Numbered from the stretch's first letter, positions 1 through 8,449 are shown. The stretch is 63,441 nt of DNA from Rhodocyclus purpureus (GCF_016653115.1 NZ_NHRX01000063.1:139327-202767); one strand, 5' to 3'. The notes: generated from the sequence alone by a model not told the origin. A program made the numbers and translations.

Positions 1-175
1 GCGCCTTTTCTTCCGGCGCCGCGTCGATCTGGTCGTAGGCCTTGGCTTCGCCGCCAAACTTCTTCGACAGGATGGTGGTGATCGCCGCCGTCAGCGTCGT
101 CTTGCCGTGGTCAACGTGACCGATCGTACCGACGTTCACGTGCGGCTTCTTGCGTTCGAATTTTCCCTTAGCCAT
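1..175 (-). CDS. tuf: Elongation factor Tu, N-terminal part (continues off the left edge)
   Basis: EF-Tu carries aminoacyl-tRNA to the ribosome as a GTP complex. Only about the first 58 residues lie in the window. They begin [20 protein letters not shown] and include the P-loop GHVDHGKT, which is diagnostic for EF-Tu. The ATG is at 173-175 on the minus strand. The gene follows tRNA-Thr, tRNA-Gly and tRNA-Tyr on the same strand, the arrangement of the proteobacterial tufB operon, so it is probably co-transcribed with them. The product is near-certain; whether this is tufA or tufB is inferred from the tRNA context. Confidence 0.97.
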   Translation of the reverse strand, partial: MAKGKFERKKPHVNVGTIGHVDHGKTTLTAAITTILSKKFGGEAKAYDQIDAAPEEKA

Positions 176-225
176 TTCGACACCTCAAAACGTTAGAAGT
201 AAAAAATCTTCAGCGCCACAAGTCG

Positions 226-300
<75 letters not shown>

Positions 301-341
301 AATCTCGCGATTGACGCCTGACGCGATTTTCAGCCGCAGCG

Positions 342-415
342 TGGAGCGGGTGAAGGGAATCGAACCCTCGTCTTAAGCTTGGAAGGCTTCAGCTCTACCA
401 TTGAGCTACACCCGC
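342..415 (-). tRNA. glyT: tRNA-Gly (anticodon TCC)
   Basis: This is a 74-nt cloverleaf with acceptor arms GCGGGTG/CACCCGC, T-loop GTTCGATTC and an encoded CCA. The anticodon loop CTTCCAA gives TCC. It sits between tRNA-Tyr and tRNA-Thr in the same transcription unit. Confidence 0.97.
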
Positions 416-467
416 AAAACCGCAACCCGCAACACGATCGACCGCCGCTGAACGCAGCGGAAATGCT

Positions 468-552
468 TGGTGGAGGGAGAAGGATTCGAACCTTCGAAGG
501 CAGAGCCGTCAGATTTACAGTCTGATCCCTTTGACCGCTCGGGAATCCCTCC
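468..552 (-). tRNA. tyrU: tRNA-Tyr (anticodon GTA)
   Basis: This is an 85-nt class II tRNA with a long variable arm, acceptor arms GGAGGGA/TCCCTCC, T-loop GTTCGAATC and an encoded CCA. The anticodon loop CTGTAAA gives GTA. It is the promoter-proximal member of the tRNA-tuf unit. Confidence 0.97.
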
Positions 553-617
553 ATTCCTGAATCCGAGATTGTCACCCACTTGCGTTTCGGTGTCAATTCG
601 TCGTCTGGAAGGCGCGC

Positions 618-623
618 AGTATA
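618..623 (-). promoter_or_regulatory. Candidate -10 element of the tRNA-tuf operon
   Basis: The minus strand reads TATACT followed directly by a GC-rich stretch (GCGCGCC), about 66 nt upstream of tRNA-Tyr. A GC-rich discriminator after the -10 is characteristic of stringently controlled stable-RNA promoters. No convincing -35 hexamer is visible at 16-18 nt. Confidence 0.45.
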
Positions 624-756
624 GCAGAAAGAGTTCCGCGCGCTAGCCCCTATTTGAAAAAATATCGCCGGGTACGCAAAAAAATTGTCGGCAGTCCCGG
701 GCCGGGTCCAACGCGCGCAGGCAATCCGCATTCCGTGCGCGACCGTGGCGCCGCGC

Positions 757-762
757 TACAAT
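757..762 (+). promoter_or_regulatory. Candidate -10 element upstream of the small membrane protein and sensor kinase
   Basis: TACAAT in the context GCGCTACAATTG lies 30 nt before the ATG at 792. The same GGCGCTACAATTG-type context recurs at 13374-13386 in front of the Crp-family gene, which suggests a shared promoter style. The -35 is not clear. Confidence 0.35.
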
Positions 763-791
763 TGACGCCGTCCTGAAAGCAGCCGTCCAAG

Positions 792-1118
792 ATGCCCTCC
801 GAAATACACCCAAGCCCTGCCCTCGCCCGTCAACTTGCACTGCAGGCGGCGGCCGCCCTCCTCGTCCTGTCGCTGGCATGGCCCTGGTTCGGCACGCGCG
901 GCGAAGACCTGCCGTGGCCCGGGACCGCCTTCGCCATCGGCGGCGGCGCGCTGCTGCTGGCGACCCTGACGCGGGCGCCGTGGCGCTGGCGGCTGTTCCA
1001 CGCCGGCTTCGTCCCGCTCGCCTGGGCGGGTGCACAGCTGCCGATCTCCCCCGCCTGGATCGTCGGGTTGATCTGCGCGCTGTTGCTCGGCTATCGGCTG
1101 CTGCTGGACCGGCGATGA
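792..1118 (+). CDS. Small membrane protein of unknown function
   Basis: 108 residues with about four hydrophobic segments: near residues 14-30 (LQAAAALLVLSLAWPW), 44-56, 68-80 and 89-104. It ends in a short basic tail, LLLDRR. I do not recognise a functional domain. The layout resembles the membrane-anchored N-terminal part of some betaproteobacterial SAM-dependent methyltransferases, so it may be a truncated relic; this is recollection rather than proof. Its stop (TGA 1116-1118) overlaps an ATG at 1115 by ATGA, which links it translationally to the next short frame and, through it, to the kinase. Confidence 0.65.
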   Translation: MPSEIHPSPALARQLALQAAAALLVLSLAWPWFGTRGEDLPWPGTAFAIGGGALLLATLTRAPWRWRLFHAGFVPLAWAGAQLPISPAWIVGLICALLLGYRLLLDRR

Positions 1119-1225
1119 TGCCCGGCAAGCCCCTGACGCAGCCCGTGGAGCGCCGCCGCCGGCAGTTCCTGGCGTGCGCCGAGCTGCGGCCGGGCACGAA
1201 CATCGGCCCGGGGGCGACGGCGTGA
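1115..1225 (+). CDS. Possible 36-residue linking ORF
   Basis: This frame starts at the ATG overlapping the previous stop and ends in a TGA (1223-1225) that overlaps the GTG start of the sensor kinase (1222). Both junctions are 4-nt overlaps (ATGA and GTGA), as in translationally coupled genes. The peptide begins MMPGKPLTQPVERRRRQ, is basic, has one cysteine and has no domain I can name. It may be a real small protein or merely a frame that keeps ribosomes moving to the kinase start. Confidence 0.35.
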   Translation: MMPGKPLTQPVERRRRQFLACAELRPGTNIGPGATA

Positions 1226-3093
1226 AGCACTGGGGAATCCGCAATCGCGTCCTGCTCGTGGCGCTGCTGCCGGCGATCACCGTCGCGGTCGCGCTCGCCG
1301 GCTACATCGCTTACCGTACCAGCGCCGACTACGAGCAGGATCTGCGCGACTACGGCATCGGCCTGTCGCGCCAGCTCGCGGCAGTCGGCGAGTTCAGCAC
1401 CTACGCGCATGACCGCGACGCCCTGCGCAAGATCGCACAGAGCGCGCTGGCCGAGCCCAACATCGTCGCCGCTGCCTTTTTCGACGGCGAGGGCGAGGTG
1501 CTGGCCTGGGGCGGCCCGGCACCGACGCGGCTGCAGCCGATACCTCTGGTCGAGCATCCAGCGCTGCTCTACGAGGACGCACAGCGCGTCGTTTTCGCAG
1601 CGCCGATCTTCTCGCCCCGCTACGATCCCGACGACGACTTGTTCGTCGGCAGCGGCGCTTCGCTGCCCGCCAGCCTGCGCCAGGGGACGACCGGCTGGAT
1701 CCGCCTCGACATCACCCGCGCGGAGGCCGAGCAACGCAAGCGCGAGGCGCTTCACTTCGCACTCGTCTCGTCATTCTTCATCCTCGCCATCGGCGGTGGA
1801 CTGGCGATCGTCCTCAGCCAGTCGGTGACGCGCCCCATCCTGCGTCTGCGCGACGCACTCGAGCGCATCCGGCAGGGCGAACTCGACGTGCGGGTTCCCG
1901 CCGACAGCGGCAGCGACTTGCAGCGACTCGAGGAGGGATTGAACGCGATGGCCACGGCACTGCTGTCGAGCCGAACCCTGCTCGAAGAGCGGGTTCACGC
2001 CGCGACCAGCGAGTTGCAGGAACGCAAGGAAGAGGCCGAGCGCGCCAACCTCGCCAAGTCCCGCTTCCTGCTCGCTGCCAGCCACGACCTGCGCCAGCCG
2101 CTGCACGCCTTGTCGCTGTTTTCGTCGGACCTGCAGCGCGCCGTGGCGAGCGCCGAGATCGACGAGCTGCGCACGCTCTCCCGGCGTATCGGCGAATCGA
2201 TCGAGACGCTGAGCGGTCTGCTCGACACCTTGCTCGACATTTCGCGCCTCGACATCGGCGGCGTCAGGGTCGAAACGAGCGACTTCCCTCTGGCCGCGGT
2301 CTTTGCGCGCCTGCACGACAGTTTCGCGCGCAATGCCGCCGAGGCAGGCCTGCGCTTGCGTTGTCGGCCGACCTCGGCGTGCGTGCGCAGCGACCCGGCG
2401 CTGCTCGAACAACTGCTCGCCAACCTCGTCGGCAACGCGATCCGCTACACGCGCGAAGGCAGCGTCCTCGTTGCCGCCCGCCGGCGCGGGACGCACTGGC
2501 GCATCGAGATCCGCGACAGCGGCATCGGCATCGCCCCCGAGCACCAGGAGGCGGTTTTCGAGGAGTTCTTCCAGGTCGGCAACCGCGCCCGCGTCGACGG
2601 CGAAGGGCTCGGACTCGGCCTGGCCATCGCCCGGCGCATGGCGCGCCTGCTCGGGGCGACGCTCGAACTGCGCTCGCAAGTGGGCGACGGCTCGGTCTTC
2701 GCCGTCACCCTGCCGCTGGCGCCGCCCTGCGCCGACGCAGCGCCGGCGGCGCCGGACGCTTCCCCCACCCTCGGACTGCGGCTACTGCTGATCCTGCCGC
2801 CGACACCGGAACTGCTCGCTGCGGCGAGCCTGGCCACCGGCTGGGGCTACCGCTGCGACTGGGTAGGCCCGGCCGAGGCGCTGGCGATCGCCGGCGATAC
2901 GGTGGGCCTCGCCGCCGCGCCGACCGTGTTCGTGACGCAGAGCACGCCGCTGCAGGGCGCCCCGGCAACGGCAGCGCGGATCGTCCTCGGCGGCGACGGC
3001 AAGCTGCCCGCAGGCGCCTTCCGTCTCGCCGTGCCGTTGCGTCCGGCAAAACTGCGGGCGCTGCTGGCACGGGTGGCGGCAGCGAGACACTGA
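1222..3093 (+). CDS. Membrane sensor histidine kinase with a degenerate C-terminal receiver
   Basis: 623 residues from the GTG at 1222; no Met start fits the N-terminal membrane segment better. Order: TM1 (about residues 9-28), a periplasmic sensor region of about 145 residues, TM2 (about 174-196), HAMP (about 197-250), a coiled coil, HisKA with ASHDLRQPLH (phospho-acceptor His288), and HATPase with NAIRYT, DSGIGI and GLGLGL. The last ~115 residues have receiver-like length but lack the acidic pocket and a phospho-acceptor aspartate after a hydrophobic strand. It probably senses an envelope signal and passes phosphate to a separate regulator. The convergent LuxR-type regulator at 3156-3824 is the likely partner. 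Confidence 0.9.
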   Translation: MKHWGIRNRVLLVALLPAITVAVALAGYIAYRTSADYEQDLRDYGIGLSRQLAAVGEFSTYAHDRDALRKIAQSALAEPNIVAAAFFDGEGEVLAWGGPAPTRLQPIPLVEHPALLYEDAQRVVFAAPIFSPRYDPDDDLFVGSGASLPASLRQGTTGWIRLDITRAEAEQRKREALHFALVSSFFILAIGGGLAIVLSQSVTRPILRLRDALERIRQGELDVRVPADSGSDLQRLEEGLNAMATALLSSRTLLEERVHAATSELQERKEEAERANLAKSRFLLAASHDLRQPLHALSLFSSDLQRAVASAEIDELRTLSRRIGESIETLSGLLDTLLDISRLDIGGVRVETSDFPLAAVFARLHDSFARNAAEAGLRLRCRPTSACVRSDPALLEQLLANLVGNAIRYTREGSVLVAARRRGTHWRIEIRDSGIGIAPEHQEAVFEEFFQVGNRARVDGEGLGLGLAIARRMARLLGATLELRSQVGDGSVFAVTLPLAPPCADAAPAAPDASPTLGLRLLLILPPTPELLAAASLATGWGYRCDWVGPAEALAIAGDTVGLAAAPTVFVTQSTPLQGAPATAARIVLGGDGKLPAGAFRLAVPLRPAKLRALLARVAAARH

Positions 3094-3155
3094 CGGCCGC
3101 CAGCCACGCGCCGGGGAGGCGAGGCTGGCTGCCGGCGGTGCACGCGGAGAAGCCG

Positions 3156-3824
3156 TCAGCCCGGCAGGCGGATCCCGAAGCGATTGACCGCGACCACCGC
3201 CTGCGAGCGGCTGGAAACACCGAGGGCCTTGAAGATCGCCGTAGTATGGACCTTCACCGTACCTTCGGTGAGCCCGAGACGAACGCCGATGTCGCGATTC
3301 GAGGTGCCACGCACCATCAAGGCGAGCACATCGACCTGGCGCCTGGTGAGACCGAAGTCGGACGGGTCCACGCTAGCCGCCTCCTGCCTCGGGGCGGGCG
3401 CTTCGGGCAGGTCGGGAGCAAACTTCACCGACATCAGCTTGTCCGGCGCAAAGATGCCGCCGTCCAGCACCTCGCGCAAGGCAGCGAGCAGACGTTCGCC
3501 CGAGTACGCCTTGGGAACGAAGCCGGAAGCGCCGGCCTTGAGCACGCGGCTGACCGTGAGGGCATCGTCGTAGGCCGAAACGATGACCACGGGAACGGCC
3601 GGATGGCGGTTACGGATGATGCCGAGACAGGTGAGGCCGTCGACGCCGGGCAGGCCGAGGTCGAGCAGGACCAGATCGAGGTCCGGTTCTTCCGCGAGAT
3701 GCGTCTCGGCCTGATCCCAGTCGGCGGCCTCCAGCACCTGCACGGCGGCATCGAGTTGCAGCAACCTGCGTGCCAGCCCCTCGCGAACCAGGGCGTGATC
3801 TTCGACGACGAGTATCTTGAGCAT
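3156..3824 (-). CDS. NarL/FixJ-family response regulator
   Basis: 222 residues. The receiver domain (1-120) has the acidic pair E8-D9, phospho-acceptor D55 in LVLLDLGLPG and the conserved lysine in FVPKAYSG. The C-terminal LuxR-type helix-turn-helix (about 155-215) contains LTRRQVDVLALM, SNRDIGVRLGLTEGTVKVH and SSRSQAVV. It is a transcription factor activated by phosphorylation. It converges with the sensor kinase (63 bp between stops) and diverges from the PhaM-type gene across a large palindrome, so that palindrome or phaM is a candidate target. Its targets are not shown by the sequence. Confidence 0.93.
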   Translation of the reverse strand: MLKILVVEDHALVREGLARRLLQLDAAVQVLEAADWDQAETHLAEEPDLDLVLLDLGLPGVDGLTCLGIIRNRHPAVPVVIVSAYDDALTVSRVLKAGASGFVPKAYSGERLLAALREVLDGGIFAPDKLMSVKFAPDLPEAPAPRQEAASVDPSDFGLTRRQVDVLALMVRGTSNRDIGVRLGLTEGTVKVHTTAIFKALGVSSRSQAVVAVNRFGIRLPG

Positions 3825-3862
3825 GTTTGTCTGAATGAAAATGACTTTGGCCTCGGTACTCT

Positions 3863-3900
3863 AGCACCCTCCAGCGCTGCGTGCAGCGCCGGAGGGTGCT
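3863..3900. repeat. 38-bp near-perfect palindrome between divergent genes
   Basis: Arms of 18 bp (AGCACCCTCC then A/GGCGCTGC) flank a 2-nt centre, with one mismatch. It lies between the response-regulator start (3824) and the PhaM-type start (3933). No T-run follows on either strand, so a simple terminator is unlikely; an operator or a strong RNA hairpin in the phaM leader fits better. Confidence 0.75.
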
Positions 3901-3932
3901 AAGATGAGCCGAATAACCGCCGAGGAGGCCTC

Positions 3933-4409
3933 ATGTCAGCAGACACGTCAAAAGACACGATGGAATTCGTACGCAACTTCTGGTCAGCGATGGGCTTCTC
4001 GCTGCCCGGAATGGTCACCCCCACCTTCGATGCCGAAGAACTGGAAAAGCGGATCACCGACCTCAAGGCCGTCGAGGGATGGCTGAAGATGAACCTGTCG
4101 ATGCTGCAGATGACCATCCAGGGGCTTGAGATGCAGGTCACCACGCTGAAGGCGGTGCGCACGATGAGCAATCTGGGAACCCCGGAAGCAACCGAGATGT
4201 GGAAAAATCCGGTCGGCAGCGCGACGGCCAGCGCCACCGGCAACGCCCGTCCGGCGGGTGGCGAGGCGGCCGCCGGCGAAGCCTTCGCGCAGGCGGCAAT
4301 GTGGCCGTGGAACATGATGCAGCAGATGCAGGAGAAGCTGAACGCCCAGCGCGGCGAAGGCGAATCCAACCCGAGCCCGGCGAAGTCACGCAAAGGCGGC
4401 GCCGCCTAG
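3933..4409 (+). CDS. phaM: PhaM-type polyhydroxyalkanoate granule regulatory protein
   Basis: 158 residues. The first ~80 match the PhaM family pattern: an FVRNFWSAMG segment, SLPGMVTPTFD, EELEKRITDLKAVEGWLKMNL and a leucine/methionine-rich helix MLQMTIQGLEMQV. The C-terminal half is Ala/Gly-rich and low complexity, with a basic lysine/arginine end. In Ralstonia, PhaM activates PHA synthase and tethers granules to the nucleoid. A strong ribosome binding site (GAGGAGG) precedes the ATG. The separate acetoacetyl-CoA reductase gene at 39.8 kb agrees with PHA metabolism. Family assignment is from pattern recognition. Confidence 0.85.
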   Translation: MSADTSKDTMEFVRNFWSAMGFSLPGMVTPTFDAEELEKRITDLKAVEGWLKMNLSMLQMTIQGLEMQVTTLKAVRTMSNLGTPEATEMWKNPVGSATASATGNARPAGGEAAAGEAFAQAAMWPWNMMQQMQEKLNAQRGEGESNPSPAKSRKGGAA

Positions 4410-4427
4410 ACCGGCTCTCGGCGGCGT

Positions 4428-4955
4428 TCACTCGGCACAGGATTCCAGCCAGCCCGCGTCCAGGTCGAGCAGCGCACCGACACGCAGCGGCTGGTCGAGG
4501 AACTGCCCGCGGAAGAGCCAGCCGCTCTCGCCATGTGGGCGCGTCCATGGCGTTTCCCAAGCGTCGACGCGCAGACTCACGCGCGTGACCTCGACCTCGC
4601 GCCCGAGTGCAGCGGCGCTGCCGGCGCAGGGCAGCGCGGAGGCCAGCAGCGTCCAGTCCTCGACCGAAAACGCCTGCCGTGGCTTGTCGAAGCGCGGGCA
4701 GAGCTCGAGTCGGCGCGGCTCGCTGCGCACCTCGACGACGGTGCCGCGCAACCACCAGGTCGGTGACTTGAACAGCCGCCCGCTCCCACCCTCGCGAAAG
4801 CGCAGGCAGTCACCGGGCTGCGGCGCGCGCCGGACCTCCTGCGCGCCCCCCGTCGGCAAGGGCTGCGCCGCGGCTGGCGAGATCAGTACGGCGCAGCCAA
4901 CGAGCAGCAGTCCGGCGGCAGCAAGCGGGCGCGCCGTGAGTGACAGGAAAAACAT
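4428..4955 (-). CDS. Exported protein of unknown function
   Basis: 175 residues. An N-terminal signal peptide is clear: a hydrophobic stretch over about residues 9-25 with an Ala-X-Ala type end (SPAAAQ). The mature part has four cysteines, in GDCLRF, LELCPRF, LPCAG and a C-terminal ESCAE, which could form periplasmic disulfides. No known domain is recognised. It converges with phaM (18 bp between stops) and lies downstream of the acyl-CoA ligase/ABC transporter operon on the same strand, 51 bp after the ligase stop, so it may be the last gene of that unit. Confidence 0.7.
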   Translation of the reverse strand: MFFLSLTARPLAAAGLLLVGCAVLISPAAAQPLPTGGAQEVRRAPQPGDCLRFREGGSGRLFKSPTWWLRGTVVEVRSEPRRLELCPRFDKPRQAFSVEDWTLLASALPCAGSAAALGREVEVTRVSLRVDAWETPWTRPHGESGWLFRGQFLDQPLRVGALLDLDAGWLESCAE

Positions 4956-5006
4956 GGATGGAACGCCGGGGACGCAGGGATGCCGATTCTACGGCAGCGG
5001 CGCGCC

Positions 5007-6233
5007 TCAGTCGTAGCGGCGTCGATCCTCGATCACCTTGCCGTCGTTGGCCAGCGTCCCGGGCACACAGACGAGCACCTCGCCACGCAGCTTGGTCACC
5101 TCGCGCAGGCTGGCGGCGACCGCTGCGGCGTCGTCGGCAGCGCCGGTTTCGCAGTGCAGGCACATGCGATCGGCGCCCTCGTCGTTGTCGACGACGAGGC
5201 GTGCACGCAGGATCCCGGGGTGTCTTCGTACCACCTCGGCGACCTGCGCCGGATGCACGAACATTCCCCTGACCTTGGCAGTCTGGTCGGCACGCCCGAG
5301 CCAGCCGCGGATGCGCAGGTTGGTGCGGCCGCAGGGACTCGTCCCCGGCAGCACCGCCGACAGGTCGCCGGTGGCGAAGCGGATCAACGGATAGTCGTCG
5401 TTGAAGCGGGTGACGACGACCTCGCCGACCTCGCCTGCGGCGACCGGGTCGCCGGTGCCGGGGCGGACGATTTCGAGAAGCACGTCCTCGTCGGCGATCA
5501 GCCCCTCCTCGGCTTCCGACTCGTAGGCGATCAGGCCGAGGTCGGCGGTGGCGTAGGCCTGGCGGACAACGATGCCGCGCGCGCGGAACCACTGGCGCAG
5601 CGATCCGGGCAAGGCCTCCCCCGAGACCAGCGCCTTCTTCAGCGAACTCGCGTCGCAGCCCTGTTCGTCGGCCTTCTCCAGCAGGATGCGCAGGAACGAA
5701 GGCGTGCCGACGTAGGCTGCCGGCTTCAGGTCGGCGATCGCGCGCAATTGCTGCTCGGTCTGCCCGACCCCGGCGGGGAAGACGGGGCACCCGAGCTTCT
5801 GCGCAGCGCCTTCGAGCATCGATCCGGCCGGGGTGAAGTGGTAGGAGAAGGTGTTGTGCACGAGCTCGCCGGCAACGAAACCGGCGGCGTGCAGGGCGCG
5901 CGCGAAGCGCCACCAGTCGTCGCCGCGGCCCTCGGGATCGTAGATCGGCCCCGGCGAGGCGAACACGCGTGCCAGCGCCGGCAGCGGGGTCGCGTTGAGC
6001 CCGCCGAAGGGCGGTTCGGCATGCTGGCGCTCGATCAGCTCGCACTTCCGCGTCAGCGGCAGCGCGGCCAGCGCCGCGCGCGAGGCGATCGCCGCCGGGT
6101 CGATGCCGGCGAGGAGTCGTGCAAAGTACGGCGAATGGCGCCGCGCGTGCGCGACCAGGCGCGGCAGGCGCGCCATCAGCTCGGCTTCGCGCGCGGCCGG
6201 CGCGCGGGTTTCGCGGGAGTCGAAAGGGCTCAT
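5007..6233 (-). CDS. Phenylacetate-CoA ligase-like AMP-forming ligase
   Basis: 408 residues from the ATG at 6233; a GTG at 6245 or ATG at 6248 is also possible, 7-8 nt from the transporter stop. The adenylate-forming fold of the PaaK type shows in YDPEGRGDDWWRFARALHAAGF, RQAYATADLG and the C-terminal GWLGRADQTAKVRGMFVHPAQVAEV, which has the acidic hinge and regulatory lysine region. It would form an acyl-CoA from an aromatic or other carboxylic acid, ATP and CoA. It is the downstream gene of an ABC importer operon that also starts with an acyl-CoA ligase, so it probably activates the imported acid. The exact substrate is not deducible. Confidence 0.85.
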   Translation of the reverse strand: MSPFDSRETRAPAAREAELMARLPRLVAHARRHSPYFARLLAGIDPAAIASRAALAALPLTRKCELIERQHAEPPFGGLNATPLPALARVFASPGPIYDPEGRGDDWWRFARALHAAGFVAGELVHNTFSYHFTPAGSMLEGAAQKLGCPVFPAGVGQTEQQLRAIADLKPAAYVGTPSFLRILLEKADEQGCDASSLKKALVSGEALPGSLRQWFRARGIVVRQAYATADLGLIAYESEAEEGLIADEDVLLEIVRPGTGDPVAAGEVGEVVVTRFNDDYPLIRFATGDLSAVLPGTSPCGRTNLRIRGWLGRADQTAKVRGMFVHPAQVAEVVRRHPGILRARLVVDNDEGADRMCLHCETGAADDAAAVAASLREVTKLRGEVLVCVPGTLANDGKVIEDRRRYD

Positions 6234-6255
6234 CGTCGGGCTCACCATCCTGATT

Positions 6256-7083
6256 TCACGACAGCCAGCGCTTGCGCCGGCGATAGTGTTTGACCTCGCG
6301 GAAGCTCTTGCGCCCGGCACCGGAGAGGCCGAGGTAGAACTCCTTGACGTCCTCGTTCGCTGCCAGCTCGGCCGCCTCGCCTTCCATGACGACGCGGCCG
6401 TTCTCGAGGATGTAGCCGAAGTCGGCGTAGCGCAGCGCGACCATCGTGTTCTGCTCGGCGAGCAGGAAGCTGATCTGCTCGCGGCTGTTGAGATCCCTGA
6501 CGATCTCGAACACCTCCTCGACGATCTGCGGCGCCAGCCCCATCGACGGCTCGTCGAGCAGGATAGTCTCCGGCCTGGCCATCAGCGCGCGGCCGATCGC
6601 GCACATCTGCTGCTCGCCACCGGAGGTGTAGCCGGCCTGCGAGCTGCGCCGCGTCTTCAGGCGCGGGAAGTAATGATAGACCCTCTCCAGGTCCTCCTTC
6701 AGCTCGGCGCGCGAGATCGAGCGCGTGTAGGCGCCGGTGAGCAGGTTCTCCTCGATCGTCAGGTGGCCGAAGCAGTGGCGACCTTCCATCACCTGGATGA
6801 CGCCGCGGCGGACCAGTTCGTTGGGCGAGAGCTGGTCGACGCGCTCCCCCTTGTACTCGACCGAGCCCTTGGTCACGTCGCCGCGTTCGGCGTGCAAGAG
6901 GTTGGAGATGGCCTTCAAGGTCGTCGACTTGCCGGCGCCGTTGGCACCGAGCAGGGCGACGATGCGGCCCTTGGGGACGTTCAGCGAGACGCCCTTCAAC
7001 ACCAGGATCACGTGGTCGTAGATGACCTCGACGTTGTTGACGCACAGATGAGGGGAGGACGCGAGGGCGGTGGCTTCGCTCAT
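6256..7083 (-). CDS. livF: Branched-chain amino acid-type ABC transporter, ATPase (LivF-like)
   Basis: 275 residues. Walker A is GANGAGKST, the signature region is TSGGEQQMCAIGRALM, and Walker B is ILLDEPSMGLAP followed by the LivF-typical FLLAEQNTMVAL. It is longer than E. coli LivF (about 237) because of an insert near residue 75 (AERGDVTKGSVEYKGE) and a basic tail ending YRRRKRWLS. It is one of two cytoplasmic ATPases energising the importer, with LivG at 10491. It follows the binding-protein gene by 5 bp. The ligase context suggests an acyl or aromatic acid substrate rather than leucine. Confidence 0.93.
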   Translation of the reverse strand: MSEATALASSPHLCVNNVEVIYDHVILVLKGVSLNVPKGRIVALLGANGAGKSTTLKAISNLLHAERGDVTKGSVEYKGERVDQLSPNELVRRGVIQVMEGRHCFGHLTIEENLLTGAYTRSISRAELKEDLERVYHYFPRLKTRRSSQAGYTSGGEQQMCAIGRALMARPETILLDEPSMGLAPQIVEEVFEIVRDLNSREQISFLLAEQNTMVALRYADFGYILENGRVVMEGEAAELAANEDVKEFYLGLSGAGRKSFREVKHYRRRKRWLS

Positions 7084-7088
7084 GGCGA

Positions 7089-8405
7089 CTACTTCTCCTT
7101 GCTGCAGTCGCGCGGAGTGATTCCCTTCTCCTTCGCGTACTGCTTCGCCGAGGCCTGGAACAGCGGGTGGATCAGGGCCTTGTTGCCCTCGATCCAGCCC
7201 GACACCGGCCCCCATTTGGCGCCGTCCCACTGCTGGATCTTCACCTTGCCCGAGCCCTCGTGGTTGGCGCAGGAGGTCCTGATCTCGGGCAGCAGGTCGG
7301 TGGCGCCGATCTGCTTCAGGCGCGCCTCGCTGATGTCCAGGTTCTCGAGCGCCCAGCGCGTCTGCTCGCCGGTGAGCGCGCGCCCCTTGCCGAACTTCTC
7401 CTGGCCGCGGCGCAGCGCCTCGACCGAGAGCACCGCCGCCGAGACGCCGCGGTTGTAGAGCACCGAGCCGATCTTCGACCTGTCCTGCAGGTTGCCCTTG
7501 CCGGCACCATAGACCACCTTCTCGATGTCGGCGATCACCGGCACCTGCTTGCCGGCGACGTTCCAGGTCGCCGCCATGTAGCCCCTGGCGGCGTCGCCGG
7601 CCGGGATCACGTCTTCCTCGGAACCGGTCCACCACGAGCCGACCATCTTGTCACGCGGGTAGCCGACCTTCTGCGCGGCCTTCAGGGCGGTCTGGTTCAT
7701 CACGCCCCAGCCCCAGAAGACGACGAAGTCGGGCTTCTCCTGGCGGATCCTCAGCCACTGCGCCCCCTGCTCGTTGCCGGGGTGCGCGACCGGAATCTGC
7801 ACCAGCGCGAACTTGTTGAGCGCGGCCTCGGCCTCCATGGCGACGATCGCCTCCTTGCCGTAGGCCGAGTCGTGGTACAGGTACACGATCTTCTTGCCGG
7901 CAAGGTTGCCGCCGAGCTTGTCCTTGACGAATCTGACGACTGCCGAGGCCTGCATCTGGTAGGTCGTCACCAGCGGAAAGGCGTAGGGGAAGACCGAACC
8001 GTCGACCGCGTCGGTGCGGCCGTAGCCCATCATCGCCAGCGGCAGCTTGTCCTGCGCCGTCTTGTCGATCAGCGCGTAGGAGATGCCGGTGGACATCGTG
8101 TGGATCGGCCCCGACGACTTCGCCGCCTTGCCCTTCAGCCGCTCGTAGCACTCGACCCCCTTGGCGTTGTTGTACTCGGTCTCGCACTCCTCCCAGGTCA
8201 GCTGCACGCCATTGACGCCCTTCTCCTTGAGGTTCACGTAGTTCAGGTAGTCGATGAAGCCTCCGTAGAAGGACTGGCCGTTGGCGCCGTAGGGACCGAC
8301 GCGGTAGGAGGGGATCGGGAAGAACTGCTCTTCCGCGGCGAGCACGCCCTGGGCGAGCAGGGAAAGCGACAGCGCAGCGACGGCGAATGCGGGTTTGCGG
8401 CTCAT
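7089..8405 (-). CDS. ABC transporter periplasmic substrate-binding protein (LivK-like)
   Basis: 438 residues from the ATG at 8405, preceded by GAAAGGAGA. The signal peptide covers about residues 1-22 (SLSLLAQGVLAAEE). The mature protein is a two-lobed Leu/Ile/Val-type binding protein, recognisable by RVGPYGANGQ, GVNGVQLTWEECETEYN, KIVYLYHDSAYGKEA and FVVFWGWGVMNQTALK. It captures the substrate in the periplasm and delivers it to LivH/LivM. It is longer than classical LivK (about 370), as in the subfamily encoded beside acyl-CoA ligases. Confidence 0.92.
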   Translation of the reverse strand: MSRKPAFAVAALSLSLLAQGVLAAEEQFFPIPSYRVGPYGANGQSFYGGFIDYLNYVNLKEKGVNGVQLTWEECETEYNNAKGVECYERLKGKAAKSSGPIHTMSTGISYALIDKTAQDKLPLAMMGYGRTDAVDGSVFPYAFPLVTTYQMQASAVVRFVKDKLGGNLAGKKIVYLYHDSAYGKEAIVAMEAEAALNKFALVQIPVAHPGNEQGAQWLRIRQEKPDFVVFWGWGVMNQTALKAAQKVGYPRDKMVGSWWTGSEEDVIPAGDAARGYMAATWNVAGKQVPVIADIEKVVYGAGKGNLQDRSKIGSVLYNRGVSAAVLSVEALRRGQEKFGKGRALTGEQTRWALENLDISEARLKQIGATDLLPEIRTSCANHEGSGKVKIQQWDGAKWGPVSGWIEGNKALIHPLFQASAKQYAKEKGITPRDCSKEK

Positions 8406-8449
8406 GGTGGGTCTCCTTTCAGCGGGGATGACACGAGTGGTGCGGCGGC

